Origin: Flavobacterium pectinovorum
GTDB lineage: Bacteria; Bacteroidota; Bacteroidia; Flavobacteriales; Flavobacteriaceae
Reading direction: 5' to 3'
Assembly: GCF_006438875.1 (NCBI RefSeq)
Contig: NZ_RCZH01000005.1
Span: forward strand, 124,001 to 188,000
DNA length: 64,000 nt
The translations under genes and the position numbers were made by a program. Under the pieces are notes generated by a model. The model saw nothing but the letters and a program-made list of their open reading frames with translations. It was not told where the DNA came from and did no database searches. Below, in pieces: positions 18,528-27,251 of this stretch (its first letter is position 1; every line of letters begins with the position of its first letter).

Positions 18528-18863
18528 ATGGATTTAACCTGGAATGAATTTGAAAGAACCGATATGCGTGTCGGAACCATTATAGAAGTAAATGATTTTC
18601 CCGAAGCAAGAAAACCTGCCTATCAGCTTACGATTGATTTTGGTGCCGAAATTGGAATCCGAAAATCATCGGCACAAATCACTGTACATTACAAAAAAGA
18701 AGATTTATTAAATCGTCAAATTATATCAGTAGTAAATTTTCCTAAAAAACAAATTGGAAAATTTATGAGCGAATGTCTTGTTCTTGGCGCAATAGGCAAG
18801 GAGGGAGATGTTATTTTATTAGCTCCTGATTTTAAAATAGAAAACGGGCTTAGAATTGGATAG
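18528..18863 (+). CDS. csaA: tRNA-binding protein / secretion chaperone-like CsaA
   Basis: 111 residues, the full length of CsaA. It is a single OB-fold tRNA-binding domain like that appended to methionyl-tRNA synthetase: FERTDMRVGTIIEVNDFPEA, QLTIDFGAEIGIRKSSAQIT, VVNFPKKQIGKFMSECLVLG and the ending PDFKIENGLRIG. In Bacillus it was described as an export-related chaperone, but structure points to tRNA binding. It is a homodimer in the cytosol. It stands alone, followed by a repeat array. Confidence 0.93.
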   Translation: MDLTWNEFERTDMRVGTIIEVNDFPEARKPAYQLTIDFGAEIGIRKSSAQITVHYKKEDLLNRQIISVVNFPKKQIGKFMSECLVLGAIGKEGDVILLAPDFKIENGLRIG

Positions 18864-19184
18864 TTTTTAGTCGCAGTTTACAGTCTCAGTCTCAGTCTCA
18901 GTCTCAGTCTCAGTCTCAGTCTCAGTCTCAGTCTCAGTTTACAGTTTTTGCCACAGATTTTGTTGTTAATAAGATTTTCAAAACTTTGAAGTTGAATTTT
19001 CTCGCAGATTTGGCAGATTGAGCAGATCAATTTTAAAACATATAGAAAAAAATCTGCTCAATCTGCCAAATCTGCGAGCTAAAAAACTACTCGACAAAGC
19101 TTTACTTTGCGTAAAACCTTTGCGGACTTTACGGTTAATTAAAGTCCAGACTGAAAACTGAGACTGAAGACCGCGACTGAAAAA
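18864..19184. repeat. Nested inverted repeats with a CAGTCT microsatellite
   Basis: This region separates two convergent genes. Nine tandem copies of CAGTCT plus CAGT (18881-18938) form the left side; words of the complementary type (GACTGAAAACTGAGACTGAAG, about 19149-19170) form the right. Between them is a 26-bp perfect inverted repeat (19001-19026 and 19053-19078, starting CTCGCAGATTTGGC). It probably ends transcripts from both sides. Confidence 0.8.
18881..18938. repeat. Hexanucleotide tandem array (CAGTCT)9.7
   Basis: 58 bp of uninterrupted, identical 6-bp units, counted directly. Such arrays are prone to length change by slippage. It starts 18 bp after the csaA stop and is not in a reading frame. 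Confidence 0.95.
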
Positions 19185-19730
19185 CTAAGAAATTTTCTCA
19201 ATTAACTGCTGTAATATCACTTGTCCTTCTTCCCAATATTTTAAATCTGAGTCAGAGTTGATGTGACCTTGTTGACCGACATTTACAAAATCACTTCCCC
19301 ATTTTTCTGCAAAATATTGTTTTCTTTCGAAAGAAGCGTAAGGATCATTTTCGCTTGCGACAACAATTGACGGAAAAGGTAATTTTGAAATTGGCATAGG
19401 AGAAAAATTCCGAACAGATTCCGGAGTATGTTCTGGTGAATCTACATCGGCAGGAGCCACCAATAATGCGCCTACAATATTTTTGTTTGTATTTGATACT
19501 GCCCAATGTTGTACTAATGAAACTGCTAAGCTGTGTGCGACCAAAATAGTTGGGCGATCAAGTTTAGAAATTTCCTCGTTTAAGCGTTCAATCCATTCTT
19601 CGCGAACAGGTTCGTCCCAATTGTGCTGAACCAAGCGTATGGAGTTTTTGAATTTTTTATGCCAAAAGGTTTGCCAGTGTTTAACGCCGGAATTTCCAAG
19701 TCCGGGTAATATTAATAAGTTTGTTTCCAT
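19185..19730 (-). CDS. RBBP9/YdeN-family serine hydrolase
   Basis: 181 residues, the typical size of this compact alpha/beta hydrolase family. LLILPGLGNSGVKHWQTFWH at the start, PTILVAHSLAVSLVQHWAV with the nucleophilic Ser, ALLVAPADVDSPEHTPE, and SENDPYASFERKQYFAEKWG followed by GQQGHINSDSDL supplying acid and His. Substrates are unknown across most of the family. It lies 21 bp downstream of an esterase gene on the same strand, so the two hydrolases are probably cotranscribed. Confidence 0.88.
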   Translation of the reverse strand: METNLLILPGLGNSGVKHWQTFWHKKFKNSIRLVQHNWDEPVREEWIERLNEEISKLDRPTILVAHSLAVSLVQHWAVSNTNKNIVGALLVAPADVDSPEHTPESVRNFSPMPISKLPFPSIVVASENDPYASFERKQYFAEKWGSDFVNVGQQGHINSDSDLKYWEEGQVILQQLIEKIS

Positions 19731-19751
19731 TGCCGTGGATTGTATTTGAGA

Positions 19752-20576
19752 TTATTTTTTATGTTCTTTTATAATTCGGTTTACTTCGTTTACGAGCAAC
19801 GGAAAACCTGGTTCAGTCATTCCGTGTCCATAACCATCTAACTCATAAAGTTTGGTTTGTTTATGACCAACCAGCTTCATCATGCGTGCCATATAAGCGT
19901 TTTCTTCGTAACGTCCCAACATTTCCAATTCACGATCTCCTGTAATTAATAAAAGTGGCGGAGCATCCGCGCGAACGTAAAATAAAGGAGCAAAAGCATC
20001 AATTGTTGGTGTAGTATCCGGAATACCATTTTCTTTTCTAATTTCAAAATGCGTAATACATTGCCCGCTAAACGGAATTAATCCTGCAATTTTATTAGCA
20101 TCGATTCCTTCTTTTTGCAGCCATTTTTTATCAAGACCAATCATCGAAGTTAAATATCCGCCCGCAGAATGTCCTGAGATGAAAATTAAGGATGTATCGC
20201 CTCCATAAGAAGCAATGTTATTAAAAGCCCATGCAACCGCAGCAGCAGCGTCTTCAATGGCTTTTTCGGCTTTTACTTTTGGCGATAATCTGTAGTTAAC
20301 GCCAATGATGGCAAAACCTTTATTTTTTAAAGCCTCGGGAATTTCTTTGCTTCCACCAGTTAATCCACCGCCGTGAAACCAAACTATTGTAGCGAAGTTT
20401 TTAGTGTTTTTTGGGTAATAAATATCCAGAACACAATTTTCGTTAATGTAACTGTCAGATTTATTGGTTGCTGCGTTATAATATTGAGTATTGGTTTTCG
20501 TTTCATATTCTGTTTTTTGGGCAAAAGATGAAATTCCGATAAATAGAAAACAAAGTAAAAGAGTTATTTTTTTCAT
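19752..20576 (-). CDS. Exported alpha/beta hydrolase (carboxylesterase, BD-FAE-like)
   Basis: About 274 residues from the ATG at 20576 (frame open 24 bp upstream, but the signal peptide MKKITLLLCFLFIGISSFAQ starts here). Motifs: CVLDIYYPKNTKNFATIVWF-HGGG with the oxyanion-hole HGGGLTGGS, and FISGHSAGGYLTSM carrying the catalytic Ser; ITGDRELEMLGR and DGYGHGMTEPG give Asp and His. This is the hormone-sensitive-lipase/feruloyl-esterase-like group, so it may deacylate plant polysaccharides or small esters in the periplasm. Cotranscribed with the RBBP9-like gene. Confidence 0.85.
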   Translation of the reverse strand: MKKITLLLCFLFIGISSFAQKTEYETKTNTQYYNAATNKSDSYINENCVLDIYYPKNTKNFATIVWFHGGGLTGGSKEIPEALKNKGFAIIGVNYRLSPKVKAEKAIEDAAAAVAWAFNNIASYGGDTSLIFISGHSAGGYLTSMIGLDKKWLQKEGIDANKIAGLIPFSGQCITHFEIRKENGIPDTTPTIDAFAPLFYVRADAPPLLLITGDRELEMLGRYEENAYMARMMKLVGHKQTKLYELDGYGHGMTEPGFPLLVNEVNRIIKEHKK

Positions 20577-20726
20577 TTTAAAATCTTGAATTATTATCAT
20601 TTGGTTTTAGAGCGTTTAAAAAATCTAAAATCTAAACTCTGCAATCTAAAATAATAAATTTATATATAAAAAAAGTCCAAAATGCAGGACATATTGGACT
20701 TGTACTTTTAAAAAAGTTATTTTCGA

Positions 20727-21110
20727 CTAAATATCGTCAAAATCAATATCGGTAAAACTAGTTCTTGGTGCGTCGGGCTTATCAGAACCGTATTCTTTTT
20801 TGAAATCTTTTTGGTGTCTTTCAGAAATTACTTCTTCGCCTTTGTGGTTCAAGACGTATGAAGTCATTTCTTCTAGTATTTCGGCAAAAGCACTAAAATC
20901 TTCTTTGTACAAGTAAATTTTGTGTTTTTTAAAATGAAAAGAACCATCTTCTTCAGTAAATTTTTTACTTTCGGTAATCGTGATATAATAATCGTCAGCT
21001 TTAGTAGCTCTCACATCAAAGAAATAAGTTCTTCTTCCTGCTCGTAATACTTTAGAAAAAATCTCTTCTTTTTCTAACATGTCATTTTCTCTCATAATAC
21101 GTTCTATCAT
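20727..21110 (-). CDS. DUF3276 / PUR-domain nucleic-acid-binding protein
   Basis: 127 residues. The region 15-90 (EEIFSKVLRAGRRTYFFDVR, DDYYITITESKKFTEEDGSF, HKIYLYKEDFSAFAEILEEM) is the bacterial PUR-alpha-like domain, known in Borrelia as the DNA/RNA-binding regulator BpuR and conserved through Bacteroidota. The C-terminal 30 residues are charged and end in an acidic FTDIDFDDI tail. Two further in-frame ATGs (residues 6 and 11) could be the real start; MRENDMLEKEE looks like a conserved beginning. Cytosolic; a post-transcriptional or DNA-binding role is inferred from relatives. Confidence 0.85.
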   Translation of the reverse strand: MIERIMRENDMLEKEEIFSKVLRAGRRTYFFDVRATKADDYYITITESKKFTEEDGSFHFKKHKIYLYKEDFSAFAEILEEMTSYVLNHKGEEVISERHQKDFKKEYGSDKPDAPRTSFTDIDFDDI

Positions 21111-21164
21111 TTTTTGGAATTAATAGTACTCAAAAATCATAAAAAATTATCTATTACGCAACAT

Positions 21165-22943
21165 TTAAAGTGATTCTTTTTCCGAAAGTTGTTTTAAATA
21201 TAACGATGAATAATAGCCTTCCTGATTTATTAATTGATTATGAGAGCCTTGTTGAATGATTCTGCCGTCTTCTAAAATGATTATTTTATCGGCATTCTTA
21301 GCCGATGAAACACGATGACTTACTATTATTGTAGTTTTATCTTTACAAATTTCAAATAAATTATTCAAAATCGTCTCTTCAGTTTCAGTATCTACAGCAG
21401 ACAGGCAATCGTCAAAAAGTAAAATAGCCGGGTTTTTAATAATCGCACGCGCAATAGATACACGCTGCTTTTGTCCGCCGGAAAGTGTAATACCTCTTTC
21501 TCCTAAAATGGTGTCATATTGTTTATTGAAAGCAATGATATTGTCATGAACCACAGCGCTTTTTGCAGCTTCTTCTACTTCTTCGTCAGTTGCATTTTGA
21601 TTTCCAAATTTGATGTTGTTTTTAATGGTATCCGAGAATAAAAAAGCATCTTGCGGCACAATTCCAATGTTGTTTCTTAAGTCATTTAAGTTTAAAGTAC
21701 TTATTTCATTTTGGTCAATTGTGATTCTTCCTTCGGTAACATCATATAAACGGGAAATCAAAGATAATATTGTTGATTTTCCGGAACCTGTTTTCCCCAG
21801 AATTGCCAATGTTTCTCCTTTTTTCACAATGAAAGTCACATTTTTCAAAGCTTCAATATTGGTATCTTCATAGATATAACTTACATTTTCAAAAGCAATT
21901 GAGCCTTGAATGTCTGATGAATTTTCGTTGTTGTTTTTAATTTCGGGTTCAATTTTTAAAAATTCATTCAAACGTTTCTGAGAGGCTTCTGCTTCCTGAA
22001 CCATTGATGAAACCCATCCTAATGAAGCTACAGGCCACGTAAGCATGTTTACATATAAAATGAATTCTGCAATTGTACCAATATTGGCAATCGTTCCGTT
22101 GATGTACATAACGCCTCCAAAATAAATAACCACCAGGTTACTGATTCCGATTAAGGCAATCATCAATGGACCAAATAGCGATTGTACTTTGGCTAAATCT
22201 AAACTCTTCTTTTTACTTTCATCGGCAAGAGCCACCATATTATTCTGATGTTGGTCCTCTAAAGAATAGGCTTTTATAACACGGATTCCTGAAAATATTT
22301 CCTGCGAAAAACTGGATACTTTTGATAAATATTGCTGAAAAGTGGTGCTTCGTTTATTGATTTCTGAACTCAGTTTAAAAATACAATAAGACAAAATTGG
22401 CAATGGCAAGATCGTATATAAAGTCAATAATGGCGAAACATTATACATATATATGATGACAATAGCAAAACGGATAAAGGTATTGATAGTGTACATAACT
22501 GCCGGACCAACATACATACGAACCTTAGAAACGTCTTCGCTGATTCGGTTCATTAAATCTCCCGTACGATTTTGTTTGTAGAAATTCTGTGAAAGGTTTT
22601 CATATTGTTTAAAAACTTCATTTTTTAAATCAAACTCAATGTGACGTGACATTACGATTAAAGTCTGGCGCATTAAAAAAGTCAGAAAACCTGCTACGAT
22701 TGTAGTAGCTATGATTAGCAGTACGTTATGAATTAAACCTTGACGATAGGTATCGATAATTAGTTGCGATGCCTGATCTGCTTTTGGCAGTTTATCAAAC
22801 CTTTCGATAGCGTTTAAAGACTTGCTAATAAGCTTTGGAGTAAATAAAGAGAATATTTGTGCGATTATGGTGATTAAAATTCCTAAGGAGAAACTATATT
22901 TATATTTGATGAAATATTTGTTTAAATAGCTTAATTCTTTCAT
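21165..22943 (-). CDS. ABC exporter (permease-ATPase half-transporter, MsbA/MdlB-like)
   Basis: 592 residues. Six membrane helices fill 1-320; the nucleotide-binding domain follows: Walker A GKTGSGKS (383-390), ABC signature LSGGQKQR (487-494), Walker B ILLFDD (507-512) then CLSAVDTETEE and the switch His in IIVSHRVSSAKNAD. The residue after the Walker B Asp is Asp instead of the catalytic Glu, as in MdlA/MdlB and other heterodimeric half-transporters, so a partner or slow hydrolysis is possible. No second half-transporter is nearby. Possible substrates are lipids or drugs. Confidence 0.92.
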   Translation of the reverse strand: MKELSYLNKYFIKYKYSFSLGILITIIAQIFSLFTPKLISKSLNAIERFDKLPKADQASQLIIDTYRQGLIHNVLLIIATTIVAGFLTFLMRQTLIVMSRHIEFDLKNEVFKQYENLSQNFYKQNRTGDLMNRISEDVSKVRMYVGPAVMYTINTFIRFAIVIIYMYNVSPLLTLYTILPLPILSYCIFKLSSEINKRSTTFQQYLSKVSSFSQEIFSGIRVIKAYSLEDQHQNNMVALADESKKKSLDLAKVQSLFGPLMIALIGISNLVVIYFGGVMYINGTIANIGTIAEFILYVNMLTWPVASLGWVSSMVQEAEASQKRLNEFLKIEPEIKNNNENSSDIQGSIAFENVSYIYEDTNIEALKNVTFIVKKGETLAILGKTGSGKSTILSLISRLYDVTEGRITIDQNEISTLNLNDLRNNIGIVPQDAFLFSDTIKNNIKFGNQNATDEEVEEAAKSAVVHDNIIAFNKQYDTILGERGITLSGGQKQRVSIARAIIKNPAILLFDDCLSAVDTETEETILNNLFEICKDKTTIIVSHRVSSAKNADKIIILEDGRIIQQGSHNQLINQEGYYSSLYLKQLSEKESL

Positions 22944-23089
22944 TTTTTTAAGAGATTCAATGATGAAATGTTTTGATTTTACAAATTTATATGAATTAAA
23001 ATTAACGGAAAGTGTAATTTAATCAAAACAAAACGATTGTTATATTGTTATTTTAAAGATAAAAAATTAGCACATGTGTATTTTTTAAT

Positions 23090-23097
23090 TATGTTTG
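23090..23097 (+). promoter_or_regulatory. -7 box TATGTTTG for leucine dehydrogenase
   Basis: Exact TAnnTTTG match 50 bp upstream of the ATG. Confidence 0.55.
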
Positions 23098-23147
23098 AGA
23101 TGTCTTTTTGACAAATTCATAATTTATAACTAATAAATACTATTACT

Positions 23148-24257
23148 ATGGATGCAACTTTCGCAACTGGAAAGGAACTTCAAAAAATGGATCCTGTTTT
23201 TGGTCAATTGTCTTTTGACGATCACGAACAAATTGTTTTTTGCAACGACAAAGATACAGGTTTAAAAGCAATTATTGGTATTCATAATTCGGTTATGGGA
23301 CCAGCTTTAGGAGGAACCAGAATGTGGAATTATAATACGGAATGGGAAGCATTAAACGATGTTTTGCGTCTTTCAAGAGGTATGACATATAAATCTGCCA
23401 TTACCGGATTAAATATCGGTGGAGGTAAAGCAGTAATTATTGGTGATGCTAAAACGCAAAAAACACCTGAATTAATGCGTAAGTTTGGTGAGTTTGTTCA
23501 CTCTTTAGGAGGTAGATATATCACTGCAGAAGATGTTGGAATGGAAACAAAAGACATGGACACAGTTAGAGACGTAACTCCTTATGTTACGGGTATTTCT
23601 GAAGAAAGAGGTGGTTCAGGAAATCCTTCTCCTATAACAGCTTACGGTGTTTATTTAGGGATGAAAGCGGCTGCAAAAAGTCAGTTTGGTACTGATGTTT
23701 TAGACGGTAAAAAAGTTTTGGTTCAGGGAATTGGTCACGTTGGTGAAGCTTTGGTTGAGTATTTGACTAAAGAAGGAGCGATCGTTACAATTGCTGATAT
23801 CAACGAAGAAAAATTATACGAAGTAGCTCAAAAATACAACGCAACAATATTTACAGGAGAAGATTTATACGCTGCCGATGTTGATATTTATGCGCCATGT
23901 GCAATGGGAGCGACAATTAATAATGATACCGTAAATAAAATTAAAGCTAAAGTTATTGCCGGTGCTGCCAACAATCAATTAGCAGATGAAAATGTTCACG
24001 GCCAAAGATTACAGGAAAGAGGTATTTTATACGCTCCGGATTTCCTGATCAACGCTGGTGGAATCATCAATGTTTATGCTGAATTAGAGCATTATGGTAA
24101 AGCTGAAATCATGAGTAAAACAGAAAATATCTATAATACTACTTTAGAAATTATCGATTATGCTGTTAAAAACGGAATGACTACGCACAAAGCAGCTCTT
24201 ACAATTGCTCAAAATCGTATTGATTTAAGAAGAATTGAAAACGCTGCTAAGAAATAA
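23148..24257 (+). CDS. Leucine (branched-chain amino acid) dehydrogenase
   Basis: 369 residues, as for Leu/Val dehydrogenases of the Glu/Leu/Phe/Val family. It interconverts branched-chain amino acids and their 2-oxo acids with NAD+ and ammonia. The substrate domain shows GPALGGTRMWNY and MTYKSAITGLNIGGGKAVI with the catalytic Lys; the coenzyme domain shows VLVQGIGHVGEALVEYLTKE (GxGxxG). The CAMGATINNDTV and VIAGAANNQLADENVHG segments are diagnostic of the leucine/phenylalanine branch. It connects with HMG-CoA lyase at 35.6 kb, both acting in leucine degradation, but the genes are not linked. Confidence 0.9.
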   Translation: MDATFATGKELQKMDPVFGQLSFDDHEQIVFCNDKDTGLKAIIGIHNSVMGPALGGTRMWNYNTEWEALNDVLRLSRGMTYKSAITGLNIGGGKAVIIGDAKTQKTPELMRKFGEFVHSLGGRYITAEDVGMETKDMDTVRDVTPYVTGISEERGGSGNPSPITAYGVYLGMKAAAKSQFGTDVLDGKKVLVQGIGHVGEALVEYLTKEGAIVTIADINEEKLYEVAQKYNATIFTGEDLYAADVDIYAPCAMGATINNDTVNKIKAKVIAGAANNQLADENVHGQRLQERGILYAPDFLINAGGIINVYAELEHYGKAEIMSKTENIYNTTLEIIDYAVKNGMTTHKAALTIAQNRIDLRRIENAAKK

Positions 24258-24276
24258 TTATTAGTTTACACTTTAC

Positions 24277-24336
24277 AGTCCCAGTATTCAGTCTCAGTTT
24301 GCAATGTAAACTGAGACTGAATACTGGGACTTTTTT
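24277..24336 (+). terminator. 24-bp perfect hairpin terminator made of CAGTC words
   Basis: Arms 24277-24300 and 24308-24331 are exact complements around a 7-nt loop and end in a T run, 19 bp after the dehydrogenase stop. Confidence 0.9.
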
Positions 24337-24691
24337 ATAGGTAACGTGATATTGTAACTGATTTTTTACCGCAAAGTTTGCTAAGATTTTTATTCATTAT
24401 TGCGGTTAGAAACCAGAAAGTTCGCAAAGCTGGTTCAACACTCAGCTTTGTGAACTTTGTGTTTTTACAAAACTGCTTAATTAAAAAAACTTTGTGAACT
24501 TTGCGGTAAAAAAAAACTTCAGATTGAAAATTTTCTGCACTGAAAAACAAAATGTTTTTTGTTAAAGATTTCAAAGTCTTGCCAAGTGAAAACTGGGACT
24601 GAAAACTGAGACTTTCTATGAATATCATAAATTAATTGCTTTTTGAGAGGTTTTTTATTCATTTAAATTTTATTATCACCTGTTAAATTCT

Positions 24692-24699
24692 TATTTTTG
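24692..24699 (+). promoter_or_regulatory. -7 box TATTTTTG for nusB
   Basis: Exact TAnnTTTG match, 28 bp upstream of the GTG start. Confidence 0.6.
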
Positions 24700-24727
24700 C
24701 AGACTAATTTTTAAATGTTCTTACAAG

Positions 24728-25672
24728 GTGGTAAACAGAAGACACATACGCGTTAAAGTAATGCAATCCATTTATGCAATGCATCAGAGCGGTTCTGATA
24801 ATATGGAAAAAGAAGAGAAGTTTCTTTTTTACAGCATAGATAATATTCAGGACTTATATCTTATAATGCTTTCTTCATTGATTGAAATTTGCAAAAAAGA
24901 ATCTGTTTTTTTACATCTTTCAAGCAAAAAACATCTTGCAACTGCTGCAGAACGTAAACCGAACGAAAAGTTCATCAACAACAAAATTTTTCAACTTCTT
25001 GCCGAAAGTAATTCACTTAGCATTGCTTTGGAGAATCGTAAAATCAACAACTGGTCTTTGAATGATGATTATATCATTTTGCTTTTAAATGATATTAAAG
25101 CAAGCGAATTGTATTCTAAATACATGAGCACTACAGTTAATACTTTTGAAGAAGACAGACAATTCGTAATTGATTTGTTTGCTGATGTAATTGTTCCTAA
25201 CGAAAAATTATATGAGTATTTAGAGGATGATAAATTAACTTGGGTTGATGATATTCCGGTTGTGAATACACATATTGTAAAACAATTGAAAGCGATCAAA
25301 ACACAAGATCCTGACGACTTTAGAGTGCCAAAATTGTATAAAGATGTTGAGGATAAAGATTTTGCAAAAGATTTGTTCAGAAGAACAGTTTTGAACGAAG
25401 CTATTCTGGCAAAAGAATATGATGATAAAACACCAAATTGGGATAGCGAAAGAATCGCTGAGATTGATACAATTATCTTGAAAATGGCAATCTGTGAATT
25501 CTTGAAATTCCCTTCAATTCCAGTAAAAGTAACTCTTAACGAATATTTAGAAATTGCAAAAGAGTATTCTACACCAAAAAGTAGTATTTTTATCAACGGA
25601 ATTTTAGATAATCTTGTTAAAGAGCTTACTGCTAATAAAAAGATGATTAAAGTGGGACGTGGTTTGATGTAA
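24728..25672 (+). CDS. nusB: Transcription antitermination factor NusB (long Bacteroidota form)
   Basis: 314 residues, about twice the size of E. coli NusB; the long form is the rule in Bacteroidota. NRRHIRVKVMQSIYAMHQSG at the N-terminus is the conserved NusB beginning, and DTIILKMAICEFLKFPSIPV-K-VTLNEYLEIAKEYSTPKSSIFINGILD near the end is the NusB core helix pair. NusB binds boxA RNA with NusE to let polymerase read through rRNA operons. The start is GTG at 24728: the next ATG (residue 12) would remove the conserved RRHIRVK region. It precedes yajC. Confidence 0.93.
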   Translation: MVNRRHIRVKVMQSIYAMHQSGSDNMEKEEKFLFYSIDNIQDLYLIMLSSLIEICKKESVFLHLSSKKHLATAAERKPNEKFINNKIFQLLAESNSLSIALENRKINNWSLNDDYIILLLNDIKASELYSKYMSTTVNTFEEDRQFVIDLFADVIVPNEKLYEYLEDDKLTWVDDIPVVNTHIVKQLKAIKTQDPDDFRVPKLYKDVEDKDFAKDLFRRTVLNEAILAKEYDDKTPNWDSERIAEIDTIILKMAICEFLKFPSIPVKVTLNEYLEIAKEYSTPKSSIFINGILDNLVKELTANKKMIKVGRGLM

Positions 25673-25830
25673 AATTGGTTAAATTTCAATTTTTAAATTC
25701 CAAATTCCAACGTTATCACATTTAGTGAAGTCGAAGAACTAAATTAAAAATAACAATATCAATCTGAGCGTCTCGAAATTTCGTGAGTACAGAAAAAAAT
25801 ATATTAATAAAAAACAACTAAATTAAAATT

Positions 25831-26106
25831 ATGGGAAATTATACTTTATATATTCAATTAGGCTTAATGGCTGTGATATTTTACCTTTTTATCATTAGAC
25901 CAAATCAGAAAAAAGCAAAAAATGAAAAAGAATTTGAAACTGGCTTAAAAGTTGGAGATAAAATTATAACTAAAAGTGGTTTTCACGGTAAAATTGTTGA
26001 ACTTGCTGAAACAACAGTTGTAATCGAAACAATGTCTGGAAAATTAAAATTAGAGCGTTCTGCGATTTCTTTAGAGCTAAGTGCTTCTTTGAATAAAAAA
26101 GCTTAA
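25831..26106 (+). CDS. yajC: Preprotein translocase subunit YajC
   Basis: 91 residues: one membrane helix (6-23, LYIQLGLMAVIFYLFIIRPN), the diagnostic RPNQKKAKNEKEF, and a small cytosolic SH3-like part (GLKVGDKIITKSGFHGKIVE). It associates with SecDF at the inner membrane. It lies 158 bp after nusB. In many Bacteroidota a DUF1573 gene sits between nusB and yajC as I recall; here only an AT-rich spacer with no frame is found. Confidence 0.95.
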   Translation: MGNYTLYIQLGLMAVIFYLFIIRPNQKKAKNEKEFETGLKVGDKIITKSGFHGKIVELAETTVVIETMSGKLKLERSAISLELSASLNKKA

Positions 26107-26129
26107 TTTTTTTTAAATTTCAATATTTA

Positions 26130-26165
26130 AAATCCCAAATTCCAAAAGGAGTTTGGGATTTTTTT
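26130..26165 (+). terminator. Terminator of yajC
   Basis: AATCCCAAA / TTTGGGATT stem followed by a T run. Confidence 0.85.
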
Positions 26166-26190
26166 TGTTTTTATAATTAGCGCAACGTAT

Positions 26191-26491
26191 GTCCTTGCGA
26201 GGAACGAAGCAATCTCATTTGCAATTGACACAAAGTAAATCGTCAAAGAAAGAACGCGGATAACGCGGATTCGCCTTGCGAAGACACGGATTTATACGGA
26301 TTTTTTTTCTTGCAATTAGTAACCACAATCTTGTCATCTTGAGGAACGAAGGATCTTCGTTAGTAGCTCGCCAAAGATTGGAGTTTAACTGTACGGAGTT
26401 TCATGTGGAGATCCTTAGTTCCTCAGGATGACATGCTTTGAGGCTACTATGTGTCAATTGCTAGTGAGATTGCTTCGTTCCTCGCAAGGAC
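26191..26491. mobile_element. MITE-like nested inverted-repeat element
   Basis: About 300 bp with outer arms that are near-perfect complements over 42 bp, enclosing a second inverted repeat whose words (GAGGAACGAAGGATCTTC) resemble the interior of the 17145-17406 element. No open frame inside. Mobility is inferred from structure and recurrence only. Confidence 0.55.
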
Positions 26492-26661
26492 AAAAAATGC
26501 GTAAAAAAAACCTTTGTCAAAGTTTTTAAAACTTTGACAAAGGTTAAGTATGTTGTAATTGGTTCTTCGACTTCGCTCAGAGTGACATGCTCTTCGGCTT
26601 CGCTCAGAGTGACAAACTAATTGGAATTTGGCAATTTAAAAAAATTGGAATTTCCTAAATC

Positions 26662-27249
26662 TTACCTGTATTTATCATTCAACCCAATATTCCCTAATAT
26701 CATCGGAATCACTTTCTCAATTCTGGAAAGCTTTGTTTTCTCTTGTTTTGCGGTTTCAACATATTCCAGAAACTCATATTGTTTGTAAGGACTGAATTTT
26801 TGAAAAGCTTCTGCTAAAGCTGGACTCTGATCCATTTCTTTTTGAAGAAGTTCAGAAACAATTGTTTCTTTTTTAGAAGGTTTTATGACTTTACCTTGTT
26901 TTTCGTTTTCTATAGCTTCTGCGATGTATTCTAAAACCTCTTTCTCATTTACTTCGCTTTTTGAAATAAATCTCCATTGACGTAAAGATTTTGTTTTGTC
27001 TTCCTGAGCGTTGATTAACCTCTTTTTTTCATCTTTTAAGAATACTCCGTTCAGAAACCAAATTGCAAAATAATTTTTAAAACCGCCAATTCCGATAACA
27101 TTTCTTTTGTTGTAAACATAAATTGGACCGCCCCATTTTATGGTTTCAACCAGTTCAGTTTTGTCAATAATTGATTTGAGGAAAAGGAGTTCTTCTTCCC
27201 AATTATTGATTTTGTCCCAAACGTGTTTTTTATCAGAATCAGGTTCCAT
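26662..27249 (-). CDS. YdeI/OmpD-associated family protein with DUF1801-like domain
   Basis: 195 residues. The first 110 resemble the DUF1801 (YdhG-like) fold: WEEELLFLKSIIDKTELVET, IKWGGPIYVYNKRNVIGIGG, FAIWFLNGVFLKD. The last 60 match the YdeI/OmpD-associated helical domain (SPALAEAFQKFSPYKQYEFLEY, TAKQEKTKLSRIEKVIPMI). The family has been linked to bacteriocin or polymyxin tolerance in enterics; the molecular role is unknown. Its start codon is 2 bp from the pepT stop, so it is cotranscribed with pepT. Confidence 0.85.
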   Translation of the reverse strand: MEPDSDKKHVWDKINNWEEELLFLKSIIDKTELVETIKWGGPIYVYNKRNVIGIGGFKNYFAIWFLNGVFLKDEKKRLINAQEDKTKSLRQWRFISKSEVNEKEVLEYIAEAIENEKQGKVIKPSKKETIVSELLQKEMDQSPALAEAFQKFSPYKQYEFLEYVETAKQEKTKLSRIEKVIPMILGNIGLNDKYR

Positions 27250-27251
27250 TT

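Larger units (their letters stand above)
24258..24727. repeat. Repeat-rich region with a long terminator
   Basis: 470 bp. A 24-bp perfect hairpin (24277-24331) ends the dehydrogenase transcript. Next is an imperfect inverted repeat built on TTTTTTACCGCAAAG (about 24360-24374) and its complement (about 24496-24510) enclosing AACTTTGTG-type words, then a GAAAACTGGGACTGAAAACTG fragment near 24590. The nusB promoter (24692-24699) is at the end. A 97-codon open frame on the minus strand here is composed of these repeats and is not a gene. Confidence 0.75.
26107..26661. repeat. Nested inverted repeats between yajC and the YdeI-like gene
   Basis: 555 bp. It starts with the yajC terminator (26130-26165). 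A composite follows: outer arms of about 42 bp at 26191-26233 and 26450-26491 (GTCCTTGCGAGGAACGAAGC and complement), with inner arms near 26331-26355 and 26410-26437. After these are the CCTTTGTCAAAGTT hairpin (26511-26544), identical in stem to the one at 7319-7349, and two copies of GGCTTCGCTCAGAGTGACA words. Confidence 0.8.

Noticed and set aside
18881-18938. CAGTCT array as a CRISPR or coding repeat
   Set aside because: Units are contiguous without spacers and not in a reading frame.
24335-24628. 97-codon minus-strand open frame between leucine dehydrogenase and nusB
   Set aside because: It lies wholly in interspersed repeats (CAGTC and ACCGCAAAG words), has no family features and no promoter.
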